Of a stretch of DNA of 64,000 nt, positions 1-10,984 are shown in pieces. Positions within the stretch are counted from its first letter, which is position 1. Every line of letters starts with the position of its first letter. The notes below the pieces were generated by a model. That model had not been told where the DNA came from and searched no databases. It saw only the letters and a program-made list of their open reading frames with translations. Source of the DNA: Pseudomonas syringae CC1557 (lineage in GTDB: Bacteria > Pseudomonadota > Gammaproteobacteria > Pseudomonadales > Pseudomonadaceae). The position numbers and the translations under genes were made by a program. The stretch lies in contig NZ_CP007014.1 in NCBI RefSeq assembly GCF_000452705.1, positions 4,742,501 to 4,806,500 of the forward strand. The letters are read 5' to 3'.

Positions 1-132
1 AGGTAGATGGATTCAGGCGTGACGTCAGACTCTTTGGAGTCAGACGCAGAAGGAAGCTTGATTAGCATGATGACTCCGCAGCCTAGGGGGAACTGATGCA
101 CCAATAGACTACGGAGTATGGTGGAAATTAGA
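1..132. other. window edge, no gene seen
   Basis: This is the 132-base stretch downstream of pssA. I see no open frame with a start and ribosome binding site. It contains a direct repeat GTCAGAC (from about 24 and 41) around a short GACTC/GAGTC inverted repeat, too short to call a terminator. It may hold the 3' flank of a gene beyond the window. Confidence 0.4.
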
Positions 133-984
133 TCATTGCGATGCTTTATGGCGACGCAGCAAAAACTGAATCGGTCCCGATAGCGCGTAGGCGAGGAATA
201 TCAGCAGCAGAATGCGCGGCGGATCACTGAACACCACGGCAAACACCAGTACCACCGCCAGAATCGCAACGAAAGGTACACGGCCCTTCAAGTCCAGCTC
301 CTTGAAGCTGTTGTACTTGATGTTACTGACCATCAGCATCCCGGCCGCTGCAACCAGCAGCGCCACGAGAAAGGACAGCTTGGAACCCTGAATGCCGAAA
401 TCGCTGAACGCCCAGACCGTTCCCGCCACGACACCCGCCGCCGCCGGACTGGCCAGACCAATGAAGTAGCGCTTGTCCGCCTTGCCGACCTGGGTATTGA
501 AGCGCGCAAGCCGCAAAGCAGCACCCGCTACGTAGATGAAGGCGACCATCCAGCCGACCTTACCCATGTCACCCAACGCCCAGCCAAATGCCAGCAACGC
601 CGGGGCAACACCGAAAGCGACCATGTCGGACAGAGAATCGTATTCGGCGCCAAATGCGCTCTGGGTGTTAGTCATGCGCGCAACGCGGCCATCCAGCCCA
701 TCAAGGACCATGGCGACAAAGATAGCGATTGCGGCGAATGCGAAATACTTGCTCGCAGCCGCATAATCCCCCGCACTCATGGCGCTTTGCGCGCTCATGG
801 AACTGATGATCGAGTAGAAACCGGCGAACAGATTCGCCGTGGTGAACAGGTTGGGCAGCAGATAGATGCCGCGATGCCGGACCTGACGGCCTTCGGCGTC
901 ATGCCCTTCTTCAACATGCTCATCGATGGGTAGCAGACTTTCAGCGTCAGAGGCCTTAATGGGCTCTTCAGGACGTTCGCTCAT
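133..984 (-). CDS. pssA: CDP-diacylglycerol--serine O-phosphatidyltransferase
   Basis: Makes phosphatidylserine from CDP-diacylglycerol and serine in the inner membrane, the first step to phosphatidylethanolamine. The 283-residue protein carries the CDP-alcohol phosphotransferase signature at about residues 95-120: DG..AR, then G...D...D, seen as DGRVAR and GAEYDSLSD. Several hydrophobic segments follow, as expected for the integral-membrane (Gram-positive-type) PssA. The first 40 residues are charged and soluble. It is the last gene of a minus-strand series after ilvI-ilvH-ilvC, but a strong hairpin (1089-1116) lies between it and ilvC, so it may be transcribed separately or by read-through. 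The same order is known in P. aeruginosa. Confidence 0.95.
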   Translation of the reverse strand: MSERPEEPIKASDAESLLPIDEHVEEGHDAEGRQVRHRGIYLLPNLFTTANLFAGFYSIISSMSAQSAMSAGDYAAASKYFAFAAIAIFVAMVLDGLDGRVARMTNTQSAFGAEYDSLSDMVAFGVAPALLAFGWALGDMGKVGWMVAFIYVAGAALRLARFNTQVGKADKRYFIGLASPAAAGVVAGTVWAFSDFGIQGSKLSFLVALLVAAAGMLMVSNIKYNSFKELDLKGRVPFVAILAVVLVFAVVFSDPPRILLLIFLAYALSGPIQFLLRRHKASQ

Positions 985-1087
985 GGAGATTACCTTACAG
1001 CGGTATGAAAAGGTTCGACACAGGTCTGCGGCGAGGGTTCGCCGGCAAACGTTGCAGCTTTATACCAGAGCTTGATCCATAACAAAA

Positions 1088-1117
1088 AAACGCGACCGAT
1101 TGGTCGCGTCTTTTTTA
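1088..1117. terminator. bidirectional rho-independent terminator after ilvC
   Basis: A perfect 8-bp stem (ACGCGACC / GGTCGCGT) with a 4-base loop is flanked by an A-run on one side and a T-run on the other, so it can act on either strand. It lies just past the ilvC stop and before the pssA start, and should end most ilvIHC transcripts. Confidence 0.85.
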
Positions 1118-1163
1118 TAGACAAGCTGTGAACCAGAGGTAGCCGGCGGTAAACCGGACCAGC

Positions 1164-2719
<1,556 letters not shown>

Positions 2720-2721
2720 GA

Positions 2722-4446
2722 TTATGTCCGCTCCGTCTTGCTCAACCACATATCGCGCATGGAGCCGTCTTTGATCTGCATCGGGTAGACGTGCTCGGCC
2801 ACATCGACCTGAATGTCGAGGAACACCAGCCGGTCAGTCATGGCAAAGGCTTCTTCCATCCTGGGCTTCAGATCTTTCAAATCGGTGATGCGCATGCCGA
2901 CGTGGCCGTAGGCTTCGACCAGTTTGACGAAGTCAGGCAACGACTCCATATAGGAATGCGAGTGACGCGCGCCGTAGCTCATGTCCTGCCACTGACGAAC
3001 CATGCCCAAAACGCCGTTATTGAGCAGGATGATCTTTACCGGCAGACCATATTGCAGGCAGGTCGACAGCTCCTGAATGTTCATCTGGATACTGCCTTCA
3101 CCGGTCACACAGGCCACATGCTCGTCCGGGAAGCTAAGCTTGACGCCCATCGCAGCAGGGAAGCCGAAGCCCATGGTGCCCAGACCGCCCGAGTTGATCC
3201 AGCGGTTCGGCTTGTTGAAACGGTAGTACTGCGCCGCAAACATCTGATGCTGGCCTACGTCAGAGGTGACATAAGCGTCGCCCTTGGTAACTTCGCACAG
3301 TGTTTCGATCACGGTCTGCGGCTTGATGACCGAGCCATCGCCACGGTTGTACGGGAACAGATCGCCTGTCCCGCGCCACTCGTCGATCTGCTTCCACCAG
3401 GCATCGACCGATGCCTGGTCAGGCGTTTCGCCGATCTCTTTCAGGGTGGCAACCATTTCGGTCAGCACGCTTTCGACTGGACCAACGATCGGCACGTCGG
3501 CCTTGATGGTCTTGGAGATCGAAGCCGGGTCGATATCGATGTGGATAATCTTGGCATTCGGGCAGAACTTGCTCGCGCCATTGATGACCCGGTCGTCGAA
3601 ACGCGCGCCGACGGCCAGAATCACATCGGTGTGGTGCATCGCGAGGTTGGCGGTGTAGCTGCCATGCATCCCGAGCATGCCGACGAACTGACGATCAGTG
3701 CCCGGATAGCACCCCAGCCCCATCAGGGTATTGGTGACCGGAGCATTCAGCAGTTGAGCCAGTTCGGTCAGTTGCGCCGAAGCGTTGCCCATGATCACGC
3801 CGCCACCGGCATAGATAATCGGACGCTTGGCGACCAGGAGCATTTCCACAGCCTTGCGGATCTGGCCGGAATGACCACGGACCGCAGGGCTGTAAGAGCG
3901 CAGCTTGGCTTTTTTCGGGAAGACGTATTCGAATTTCTCGGCCGGATTGGTCATGTCTTTCGGAATATCGACTACCACAGGACCAGGACGACCGGACTGC
4001 GCCAGATAGAACGCTTTTTTCAGGATTTCCGGGATTTCCGACGGGTGCTTGATCATGAAGCTGTGCTTCACGATAGGCCGGGAGATACCGATCATGTCGG
4101 TCTCCTGGAACGCATCGGTGCCCACCAGCGTGCTCGCTACCTGACCGGACAGAACCACCATCGGAATGGAGTCCATGTACGCGGTGGCGATGCCGGTAAT
4201 GGCATTGGTCGCACCGGGACCCGACGTCACCAGCACCACGCCCGCCTTGCCGGTCGCACGTGCATAGCCGTCGGCCATGTGCGTGGCAGCCTGCTCGTGA
4301 CGAACAAGGATGTGGCTTACCGCCGGTTCTTTGAACAGGGCATCGTAGACATGCAGGAGGGCACCACCCGGGTACCCGTAGATGTGCTCAACGCCTTCGT
4401 CACGCAAAAAGCGGACGATCATTTCAGCGCCAGATAAAAGCTCCAC
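2722..4446 (-). CDS. ilvI: acetolactate synthase large (catalytic) subunit
   Basis: Thiamine-diphosphate enzyme that condenses two pyruvates, or pyruvate and 2-oxobutyrate, as the first common step of branched-chain amino acid synthesis. The 574-residue protein has the ThDP N-terminal domain ([15 protein letters not shown] with the activating Glu), a central FAD domain, and the C-terminal ThDP motif (GEGS ... LLNN). A GTG at 4446, about 8 nt after an AGAGG site and giving MELLSGAEM, is preferred. Another in-frame GTG three codons earlier (4455) lacks that spacing. First gene of ilvI-ilvH-ilvC. Confidence 0.95.
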   Translation of the reverse strand: MELLSGAEMIVRFLRDEGVEHIYGYPGGALLHVYDALFKEPAVSHILVRHEQAATHMADGYARATGKAGVVLVTSGPGATNAITGIATAYMDSIPMVVLSGQVASTLVGTDAFQETDMIGISRPIVKHSFMIKHPSEIPEILKKAFYLAQSGRPGPVVVDIPKDMTNPAEKFEYVFPKKAKLRSYSPAVRGHSGQIRKAVEMLLVAKRPIIYAGGGVIMGNASAQLTELAQLLNAPVTNTLMGLGCYPGTDRQFVGMLGMHGSYTANLAMHHTDVILAVGARFDDRVINGASKFCPNAKIIHIDIDPASISKTIKADVPIVGPVESVLTEMVATLKEIGETPDQASVDAWWKQIDEWRGTGDLFPYNRGDGSVIKPQTVIETLCEVTKGDAYVTSDVGQHQMFAAQYYRFNKPNRWINSGGLGTMGFGFPAAMGVKLSFPDEHVACVTGEGSIQMNIQELSTCLQYGLPVKIILLNNGVLGMVRQWQDMSYGARHSHSYMESLPDFVKLVEAYGHVGMRITDLKDLKPRMEEAFAMTDRLVFLDIQVDVAEHVYPMQIKDGSMRDMWLSKTERT

Positions 4447-4844
4447 GTTGTTCACCTCTAAAACGCCAGAATACCGCCCATTAACGGACGGGTCTTTATA
4501 GGTTTACTGCCAGCAGAGCATGAGCGACGGTGGTCGCCGACTACGTCAGCACTGACTGAGCAAGTATTGGGATGTCCCTGAGTGTTGCGGAACATTCCCA
4601 CCCAGCGCGAGGTAACGCGTTGCGGGTGTTACAGGTCGGCGCGGGTGTGCGCCTCATGATCTACCGAGAGGGTCTGCTTCTGGCAGTCCTTCTACAGCGA
4701 ACTTTGGATTGTTGTGATTCCCCCCCCTCAAGTCAAGTCATCCGTGCGCTTTCTTGGCAGCAAGCTCATGAAATCGCACCGTTTCGGACGGAAACGCACT
4801 GTTATGGTAGTTTTCCAGAGGCACAGATACCTCAAGGACTCGAC
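4447..4844. promoter_or_regulatory. divergent ilvI / DUF4124 intergenic region
   Basis: About 400 bases between divergent genes, which must hold the ilvIHC promoter. A TTGACT at 4736-4731 (minus strand) is a possible -35, but no good -10 follows. I looked for a leader peptide rich in Ile, Val or Leu with an attenuator hairpin on the minus strand and found none that was convincing. Confidence 0.35.
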
Positions 4845-5261
4845 ATGCGCTGGATGATTCTCGCCACAGCACTGACCATCGCAACAGCTGGCCAGGCCGC
4901 TTCCGTTTATAAATGGGTCGACGCCCAGGGCGTGACCCACTTTGACGCTCAACCGCCGACCGGCCAGCAGGCCCAGCAAATCAACGTGCAGCAGCCGCCG
5001 CCTGTCGCTGCACCGGCCACGCCTGCGGACGATGGAGTCACGCAGCAACGCGCCATCGACCAGAGAGTCAAGAATCAGGTGAAAATGCAGGAAGCCAAAC
5101 GTTCCGAGAATTGCGAGACCCTGCGCACCAATCTCGCGCAACTGCAGAACAATCCACGAGTACGCGAGCAGGTGGGCGGAGAGTCGAGGCGTCTTACGGA
5201 GGAGAACCGCAAGACGCGTATCGAAGAAACCGAACGGGCGATCGGTGACTTCTGCCGCTAG
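4845..5261 (+). CDS. DUF4124 domain-containing periplasmic protein
   Basis: A 138-residue protein of unknown function. It has an N-terminal signal peptide (MRWMILATALTIATAGQAA) followed directly by the DUF4124 motif YKWVDAQGVTHFDAQPP. A Gln/Pro/Ala-rich linker and a charged helical tail follow, with two cysteines. The start at 4845 has an AAGGA site 6-10 nt upstream and places the signal peptide at the N-terminus; the frame stays open further upstream without a better start. Probably envelope-associated; no function is assigned. Confidence 0.8.
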   Translation: MRWMILATALTIATAGQAASVYKWVDAQGVTHFDAQPPTGQQAQQINVQQPPPVAAPATPADDGVTQQRAIDQRVKNQVKMQEAKRSENCETLRTNLAQLQNNPRVREQVGGESRRLTEENRKTRIEETERAIGDFCR

Positions 5262-5264
5262 CGA

Positions 5265-5594
5265 TCAACGCGCCTCGCCGATCAGATGATCGAACCGCGC
5301 AAGATGCTGCAGTAGCAGGCGGGTTTCACTCAAGCGACCGGCATAGACCATCTCGGCCATTTCCACGATGCCGGACGCATTGGGCAGCGGCAGGTCGCGT
5401 TCAAGGATGACTTTCATGCGCGGCAGAAAGATCCATTGCAGCCACTGAGCGAATTCCAGCGTATCAACACTGAACGGCTCCTGACTGGACAGCGCCGCCT
5501 CGCTGGGCGGCGTGGCGTCCCACCAGCCCAGCGCACGCAACTCGCGCTCTATCAGCAGCAACTGCTCGGCAACTTCAGGCAGGCGCTGATCCAT
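5265..5594 (-). CDS. YqcC family protein
   Basis: Small 109-residue all-helical protein of the YqcC (DUF446) family, function unknown. The conserved core FSVDTLEFAQWLQWIFLPRM is visible at about residues 40-60. It starts within the stop codon of the upstream TPR lipoprotein gene (TGATG, 1-nt overlap), so the two are almost certainly translated together. Confidence 0.85.
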   Translation of the reverse strand: MDQRLPEVAEQLLLIERELRALGWWDATPPSEAALSSQEPFSVDTLEFAQWLQWIFLPRMKVILERDLPLPNASGIVEMAEMVYAGRLSETRLLLQHLARFDHLIGEAR

Positions 5595-6340
5595 CAGCGA
5601 GCCTTCTGACGAGCCAGTGCAGCACCCGCTGCATCACCCTGCTTCTCACGAGACTGCGCAATCAAACCCCAAAGGCTGGCCTGAAGGCTGGCACGGCCAT
5701 TGGCGTAAGTCAGACCGCGACGAGCCAGTTGCTCGGCCTGGGCAGCATCGCCCTGAGCAAGACGAACCTGCGCCAGACGATAAAGCACCTGCGGCTCGCG
5801 CGGCGCAACACGCTGCGCGCGCTCAAGGCTGGAAGATGCGCCGTTGAGATCACCGCTGCTCTGCTGTTGCTGTGCCGTGGTCAGCAAGGCCAGTACCGGA
5901 CCATCCAGTTGCTCGTCCTCGGACAGACCACCGCCGCTGGAAGGAATGCCGCTGGGTGCAGATGCAGCCGGCATGCTGTAGCTGTTGTTCGCAGCCGGAG
6001 CCGGGCTGCTCGGTGCTTGCGTGACTGGAGCAGCATCGACCGGCGGCGTGTTGACGCTGAACGGAGCCTGACTGGCAGGAGCAGAGAAACTCTGACCCGC
6101 ATCAGCGCCGCCCCCGCCAGGCACCATCACCACGACGCCCGAATCCTGTGGCACGGCTTGCGGCTGTTGCTGAACAGGCGCGGTGTTGGCCCGATAGGCG
6201 CCCTTGTTTGTAGCTGCCACACGCTCACCGTTGGACACTCTGGAACTCGAATCCTCGACCGGAATTGAGCCGCGCTCCACGCTGGCGCAGCCATTCAGCA
6301 AAGCCAGAGCCGTTACAGCTGGAATCCACCATTTATTCAC
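5594..6340 (-). CDS. tetratricopeptide-repeat lipoprotein
   Basis: A 248-residue predicted lipoprotein: the lipobox LLNGC falls at about residues 15-19 when translation starts at the GTG at 6340, which has a GAGG site upstream. A long low-complexity Ala/Ser/Pro/Gln linker follows (about 30-150), then one or two TPR-like helix pairs (about 155-245: LNGASSSLERAQRVAPREPQ and similar). It lies directly downstream of mrcB and overlaps the YqcC gene by 1 nt. A role as an accessory factor for PBP1b is possible (E. coli PBP1b uses a lipoprotein activator), but that is inference from position only. Confidence 0.8.
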   Translation of the reverse strand: MNKWWIPAVTALALLNGCASVERGSIPVEDSSSRVSNGERVAATNKGAYRANTAPVQQQPQAVPQDSGVVVMVPGGGGADAGQSFSAPASQAPFSVNTPPVDAAPVTQAPSSPAPAANNSYSMPAASAPSGIPSSGGGLSEDEQLDGPVLALLTTAQQQQSSGDLNGASSSLERAQRVAPREPQVLYRLAQVRLAQGDAAQAEQLARRGLTYANGRASLQASLWGLIAQSREKQGDAAGAALARQKAR

Positions 6341-6357
6341 GTCAAAACCTCGATTGC

Positions 6358-8679
6358 CTAGTTCAACCAACCCTTGACCCAGTCCATCACCTCAGTCGCA
6401 GGTGCTGGAGCGCCGCCGCATGTCGCGCCGGGCTGGGGCTCACTGCCGCGAATATACGGCATCTGCACTGCATTCGGGCAGCTGGCGTCCGAACCCTGGC
6501 CGGTCTGCGCATCCACCCACGCCAGCACGACGTTGTCCGGCATTGCCATGTCCAGCGGCAGCGGATCAGCCTTGCGCATGAAGCTCGTCCAGACCTGCAA
6601 GGCCCCGGTAGCACCGGTGAACGGTGTCTTGCCGTTATCGTCGCGGCCCATCCAGACCACTGCCAGCAGATCCTGACTGAAACCGGCAAACCAGCTGTCG
6701 CGGGAATCGTTACTGGTGCCGGTCTTGCCCGCCAGGTTCAACGAGCTCGGCAAGACGTTGTAAACAGATTTGCCCGTACCTTCACGCATAACGCGCTGCA
6801 TCGCATTCTGTACCAGATAAATCGCACCTGGATCAAAGCGCTGCTCGATCTTGAACGGATAGCGCTTGAGCGGTTCACCTTCAGCGGTCAACACGCTGCG
6901 GATACCGCGCATCGGCGTATTGAACCCGCCACTGGCGATGGTCTGGTACATGGTGGCGACCTCCATCGGACTCAAGCCGCCTGCCCCCAGCAACATCGAA
7001 GGATAAGCAGGCCATTCGCGGGTAACGCCCAGCTTGGCCAGCGTTTTGAACACATTCGGAATACCCAGATCAAGGCCCAGCTTGGCGGTCGACAGGTTGT
7101 AGGAATGCGCCAGCCCCTGATACAGAAAGATATTGCCGTGGGACTTGCGATCGTAATTCTGCGGCTTCCAGATCTGACCGTCGGCGCCCTTGACCTGGAA
7201 CAGCTCGTCGGCGATCCAACTGGTGAGCGTGTATTGGCTCGGGCGCTCCAGCGCCGTCAGATAAATAGCCGGCTTGACCAGCGAGCCAATCGGCCGCACC
7301 GCGTCGATCGCCCGGTTGAAACCCGAGAACCCGGCTTCACGTCCACCGATCAGCGCCTGCACTTCACCGGTCTCCGGATTGGTGACGACCATGCCCGCTT
7401 CTACTTCATCAACACCCTTGCGTCCGGCGAGCTTTTTGAACGTATCGTCTATGGCGGCCTGGGATTTCATCTGCAGGATCGGATCGAAACTGGTGAAGAT
7501 CCGCAGGCCCTCTTCGGTCAAGTCTTCATCACGATAGTCTTCACGTAACTGACGTTTGACCAGATCAAGAAACGCCGGGAAAGAACTGTCGGCAAGCGTG
7601 CCGGTTTTGGTCACACCCAGTGGCAGTTTTTTCGCAGCGGCGACCACTTCCGGCGTGGCAACACCTTGCTGCTCAAATAAGTCGAGCACCAGATTACGGC
7701 GTTCCAGTGCGCGCTCGGGATTGCGACGCGGGTTATAGAAAGACGGCCCTTTGACCAGACCGACCAGCATCGCCACCTGATGGATTTTCAGCTCGGACAG
7801 CGGCTGACTGAAGAAATACTGACTGGCCAGGCCGAAACCGTGGACAGCACGCTGGCCGTCCTGACCGACAAATACCTCGTTGAGATACGCTTCGAGGATT
7901 TCCTGCTTGCTGTAATGAATCTCCAGCAAGACAGCCATCATGGCTTCGGTCAGTTTGCGGGTCAGGCTGCGCTCGTTGGTCAGGTAGAAGTTCTTGACCA
8001 ACTGTTGAGTCAGCGTACTGCCGCCCTGGCGCATCTGCCCTTGGGAGGTGTTGACCCAGATAGCCCGGGCGATGGATTTGGGCGACACACCAAAGTGGTG
8101 ATAGAAATCCCGGTCCTCGACCGCCACCAGCCCGTCGAGCAGATACGGCGGTGCCTGATCGAGCTTGATCAGAATGCGGTCTTCGAGATTTTTCGGATAC
8201 AGCCCGCCGATCAGCAGAGGCTCAAGCCGTGCGACTGCAAGCTTGGCGCCGTTGCCCGAGGACAGGTCGGCTACATAGTCACCAGAAAAGCGCACGCGAA
8301 CCTGCTGCGCTGCGTCAGTGCCTTCGTAGAACTGAAAGCCGCGCGTATTGAGATCGACGGTATTGCCGTTCACCGCTGCGGCGCCGGGCCCGTTCGCCAC
8401 GCTTTCGCGGCGATAGCCCAGAGCGTCCAGCTCGATGAGGAAGTCATCGCGGCTGAGTTTTTGCCCGACGAACAGCTCCAGCGGCCGAGCGTAGACCTTG
8501 GCCGGAATGGTCCAGCGCTTGCCGGAGAATTTTTCCTGAACAATGGCATCGAGATAAATCGCCAGGCCGCCCAGCAGAACCAGGCCGACGATACCAAGCT
8601 TCAACGCCCAGCCCAGCCACTTGTGCAGGCTGCGGGGAGGTTGCTTTTTGGGGGAACGAGAGGTGCGGGATCGAGTCAT
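6358..8679 (-). CDS. mrcB: bifunctional penicillin-binding protein 1B
   Basis: Inner-membrane peptidoglycan synthase that polymerises lipid II (glycosyltransferase) and cross-links it (transpeptidase). The 773-residue protein has a basic cytoplasmic tail, one transmembrane helix (about 24-46), and a UvrB-domain-2-like region. The GT51 domain carries EDRDFYHHFGV (catalytic Glu) and RQGGSTLTQQLVKN. The transpeptidase domain carries SLVK (SxxK), SYN and KTGTS. The only plausible start is the ATG at 8679. No clear ribosome site precedes it, and a TATAAT lies 9-14 nt upstream (see findings). The lipoprotein gene follows at a distance of 17 nt. Confidence 0.96.
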   Translation of the reverse strand: MTRSRTSRSPKKQPPRSLHKWLGWALKLGIVGLVLLGGLAIYLDAIVQEKFSGKRWTIPAKVYARPLELFVGQKLSRDDFLIELDALGYRRESVANGPGAAAVNGNTVDLNTRGFQFYEGTDAAQQVRVRFSGDYVADLSSGNGAKLAVARLEPLLIGGLYPKNLEDRILIKLDQAPPYLLDGLVAVEDRDFYHHFGVSPKSIARAIWVNTSQGQMRQGGSTLTQQLVKNFYLTNERSLTRKLTEAMMAVLLEIHYSKQEILEAYLNEVFVGQDGQRAVHGFGLASQYFFSQPLSELKIHQVAMLVGLVKGPSFYNPRRNPERALERRNLVLDLFEQQGVATPEVVAAAKKLPLGVTKTGTLADSSFPAFLDLVKRQLREDYRDEDLTEEGLRIFTSFDPILQMKSQAAIDDTFKKLAGRKGVDEVEAGMVVTNPETGEVQALIGGREAGFSGFNRAIDAVRPIGSLVKPAIYLTALERPSQYTLTSWIADELFQVKGADGQIWKPQNYDRKSHGNIFLYQGLAHSYNLSTAKLGLDLGIPNVFKTLAKLGVTREWPAYPSMLLGAGGLSPMEVATMYQTIASGGFNTPMRGIRSVLTAEGEPLKRYPFKIEQRFDPGAIYLVQNAMQRVMREGTGKSVYNVLPSSLNLAGKTGTSNDSRDSWFAGFSQDLLAVVWMGRDDNGKTPFTGATGALQVWTSFMRKADPLPLDMAMPDNVVLAWVDAQTGQGSDASCPNAVQMPYIRGSEPQPGATCGGAPAPATEVMDWVKGWLN

Positions 8680-8809
8680 GGGCGCGGATTATACGCACTT
8701 TGCCAAGGATCGACAGACGCCTGAGTCAGCGGTTTGCAGCCTCGTGCCAAGCGGCCATAATGGCTGCATCCGGTACTTACATTTTGAATACATTCCTGAA
8801 GGATCGTCC

Positions 8810-10348
8810 GTGAGCCAGTCTTTGATTGCAGCCCTGCAGAACCCTGCCCTCTTCCCTCATCCGGTGGAGCATTTTCAGGTCATCGAAACGCACATTTCGT
8901 GGGTTCTGCTGACCGGCCCTTACGCCTACAAAATCAAAAAGCCGATGAACTTCGGCTTTCTCGACTTCACAACACTCGCCCTGCGCGAGCATTTCTGCCG
9001 TGAAGAGCTGCGCCTGAACAAGCGCACCACCGACGATCTGTACCTGGAAGTGCTGTCGATCACCGGCTCGCCCGAAGCGCCACAATGGGGCGGCGACGGC
9101 GAAGTTATCGAGTATGCACTCAAGATGCGCCAGTTTTCTCAGGACGGCTTGCTGAGTACGCTTCAGGCAAATGGCGAACTGACCACCGCGCATATCGATG
9201 CGCTGGCACAGCAGATCGCGGATTTCCATCTCGACTCGCCACGCGTTACCAGCGAAAGCGAGTTGGGGTCGCCTGACAGCGTCATGGCGCCGGTGGTACA
9301 GAATTTCGAGCAGATTCGCCCGTTAATCAGCGAAAAGTCCGACCTGGATCAGCTTGATGCCCTACAGGCGTGGGCTGAATCGAGCTTTGCACGACTCAAA
9401 CCACTGCTGACCCAGCGCAAGGCTGACGGCTTTATCCGCGAGTGCCATGGCGATATCCATCTGGGCAACGCAACCGTGATCGACGGTAAGGTCGTGCTCT
9501 TTGACTGCATCGAATTCAACGAGCCCTTCCGCAAGACGGATGTCTACGCAGACATCGGCTTTCTGGCAATGGACCTTGAAGACCGGGGCCTGAAATCACT
9601 TTCACGGCGTCTTGTCAGCCAATACCTGGAAGTGACCGGCGATTATGAAGGCCTTGAGTTGCTGAACTTCTACAAGGCCTACCGCGCCATGGTTCGTGCC
9701 AAGGTTGCGCTATTCAGCCAGGCACCCGACGCCGATGGATTGCAGCGTGCGGCAACGCTGCGCCAGTATCGCAACTACGCCAATCTGGCCGAAAGCTACA
9801 GTGCCATCCCCTCGCCATTCCTGGCCATCACCCACGGTGTCTCCGCGGTAGGCAAGAGCCACGTAGCCATGCGGCTGGTCGAGTCACTGGGCGCTGTGCG
9901 CCTGCGCTCCGATATCGAACGCAAACGCCTGTTTGCCAGTCAGGGCACAGAGCTGTATGGCGAGCAGGCCAGCATTACCACCTATGCGCGCTTGCACGAG
10001 CTGGCTGAAAAGACCCTGCGTGCAGGTTTCTCGGTTGTCATCGACGCCACTTATCTCAAGCATGGGCAGCGTGACGCCGCGGCCAAAATAGCTGAAATCA
10101 CAGGTGTGCCGTTCCTGATCCTCGATTGCGAGGCGCCACAGGCGGTCATCGCTGGCTGGCTCGCGCAACGTCAGGCACAGAACAACGATCCGTCCGACGC
10201 AACTCTGGAGGTTATCGAAGCTCAGCAAGCCAGTCGCGAACCGCTCGAAGCAGACGAAATCCTGCGCAGCAAGAAGGTTGCGACCAATGTCAGCAGCGAT
10301 CTGGACAGCCTTGTCGACACCCTGCGCCAGCGCCTGCCAAGCCTGTAA
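8810..10348 (+). CDS. bifunctional phosphotransferase-like / P-loop ATPase protein
   Basis: A 512-residue two-part protein. The N-terminal half (about 1-330) resembles aminoglycoside-phosphotransferase/choline-kinase folds: a catalytic-loop-like ECHGDIHLGN near 210, then FDCIEF. The C-terminal half is a P-loop kinase-like domain with Walker A HGVSAVGKS near 345 and a later VVIDATYLK. The family is conserved in proteobacteria with no established substrate. I start at the GTG at 8810, after a GAAGGA site, giving MSQSLIAALQNP. It is divergent from mrcB. Neighbours do not reveal a pathway. Confidence 0.8.
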   Translation: MSQSLIAALQNPALFPHPVEHFQVIETHISWVLLTGPYAYKIKKPMNFGFLDFTTLALREHFCREELRLNKRTTDDLYLEVLSITGSPEAPQWGGDGEVIEYALKMRQFSQDGLLSTLQANGELTTAHIDALAQQIADFHLDSPRVTSESELGSPDSVMAPVVQNFEQIRPLISEKSDLDQLDALQAWAESSFARLKPLLTQRKADGFIRECHGDIHLGNATVIDGKVVLFDCIEFNEPFRKTDVYADIGFLAMDLEDRGLKSLSRRLVSQYLEVTGDYEGLELLNFYKAYRAMVRAKVALFSQAPDADGLQRAATLRQYRNYANLAESYSAIPSPFLAITHGVSAVGKSHVAMRLVESLGAVRLRSDIERKRLFASQGTELYGEQASITTYARLHELAEKTLRAGFSVVIDATYLKHGQRDAAAKIAEITGVPFLILDCEAPQAVIAGWLAQRQAQNNDPSDATLEVIEAQQASREPLEADEILRSKKVATNVSSDLDSLVDTLRQRLPSL

Positions 10349-10443
10349 CACCGACGCATGGCCGTTGAGCAATTAATGCTTCACGGCCTCAGGCCGATGG
10401 CAATATAGTGGCGTCATAATTTCAACGCAACCAAGAGGCCGTC

Positions 10444-10788
10444 ATGAGCCAGCCCAAACAGATCGACTCACCGCTTTACATGCTGCTGCGCAAGGAAAAT
10501 ATCGAAGGCTTCAATCAGGAAAAACCACGAACCGGCACCATCGACATGGTCGGCGGCGATTTCCGTGGTCTGGACCTGCGTTCGCTGGACACCGCAGGCA
10601 TCGACTTCACCGATGCCTACTTCCGATCCGCCGACCTGCGTGGCCTGGATCTGCGCAACACGCCGATGGAAGGTGCAAGCATCGCTCACGCACAGATCTC
10701 TGGCGTCTTTTTCCCGCCCGAGCTTTCCGCCGACGAGATCCTGATGTCCGTCAATTTCGGTACGCGACTGCGCTATCGCATTCGTTGA
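10444..10788 (+). CDS. pentapeptide-repeat-containing protein
   Basis: A 114-residue protein whose middle (about 35-90) shows A(D/N)LxG-type pentapeptide repeats: DFRGLDLRSLD, IDFTDAYFRSADLRGLDLRN, ASIAHAQISG. These predict a short right-handed beta-helix. No signal peptide or catalytic motif is seen; function unknown. It is preceded by an AAGAGG ribosome site and sits just upstream of the PrrF locus without being part of it. Confidence 0.75.
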   Translation: MSQPKQIDSPLYMLLRKENIEGFNQEKPRTGTIDMVGGDFRGLDLRSLDTAGIDFTDAYFRSADLRGLDLRNTPMEGASIAHAQISGVFFPPELSADEILMSVNFGTRLRYRIR

Positions 10789-10950
10789 ATGCCCGGTATC
10801 TCCAGCCTGCATGCGCCCTGCATGTGGGACCGGTGAGGTATTGCCGGTCACCTCTTGATCCATCATGACGCTGTCGCCTGCGTAGCGCTGTCGATTACCT
10901 GCACAGAAACGCTTGCCACTGCTCGGCAGAGAACCGGGGAAAAAGATCTG

Positions 10951-10982
10951 TTGACTTACAAATGAGAATCGTTATGATTATC
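10951..10982 (+). promoter_or_regulatory. prrF promoter with Fur box
   Basis: TTGACT (-35, 10951-10956) and TATGAT (-10, 10973-10978) are separated by 16 nt. An A/T-rich Fur-box-like sequence, AATGAGAATCGTTATGATTATC, spans 10961-10982 and covers the spacer and -10. Iron-loaded Fur bound there would block transcription, as known for prrF in pseudomonads. Confidence 0.85.
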
Positions 10983-10984
10983 AC

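Noticed and set aside
2791..4437. 548-residue open frame antisense to ilvI
   Set aside because: Composition is typical of a shadow frame of GC-rich DNA (His/Arg/Gln-rich); no ribosome site or recognisable domain, and it lies wholly within ilvI.
4501..4740. Possible ilv leader peptide and attenuator
   Set aside because: A 38-codon minus-strand frame exists, but it is not rich in Ile, Val or Leu and no terminator/antiterminator pair is visible.
6265..8724. Long plus-strand open frames opposite mrcB
   Set aside because: mrcB motifs are intact on the minus strand; the plus-strand frames have no motifs.
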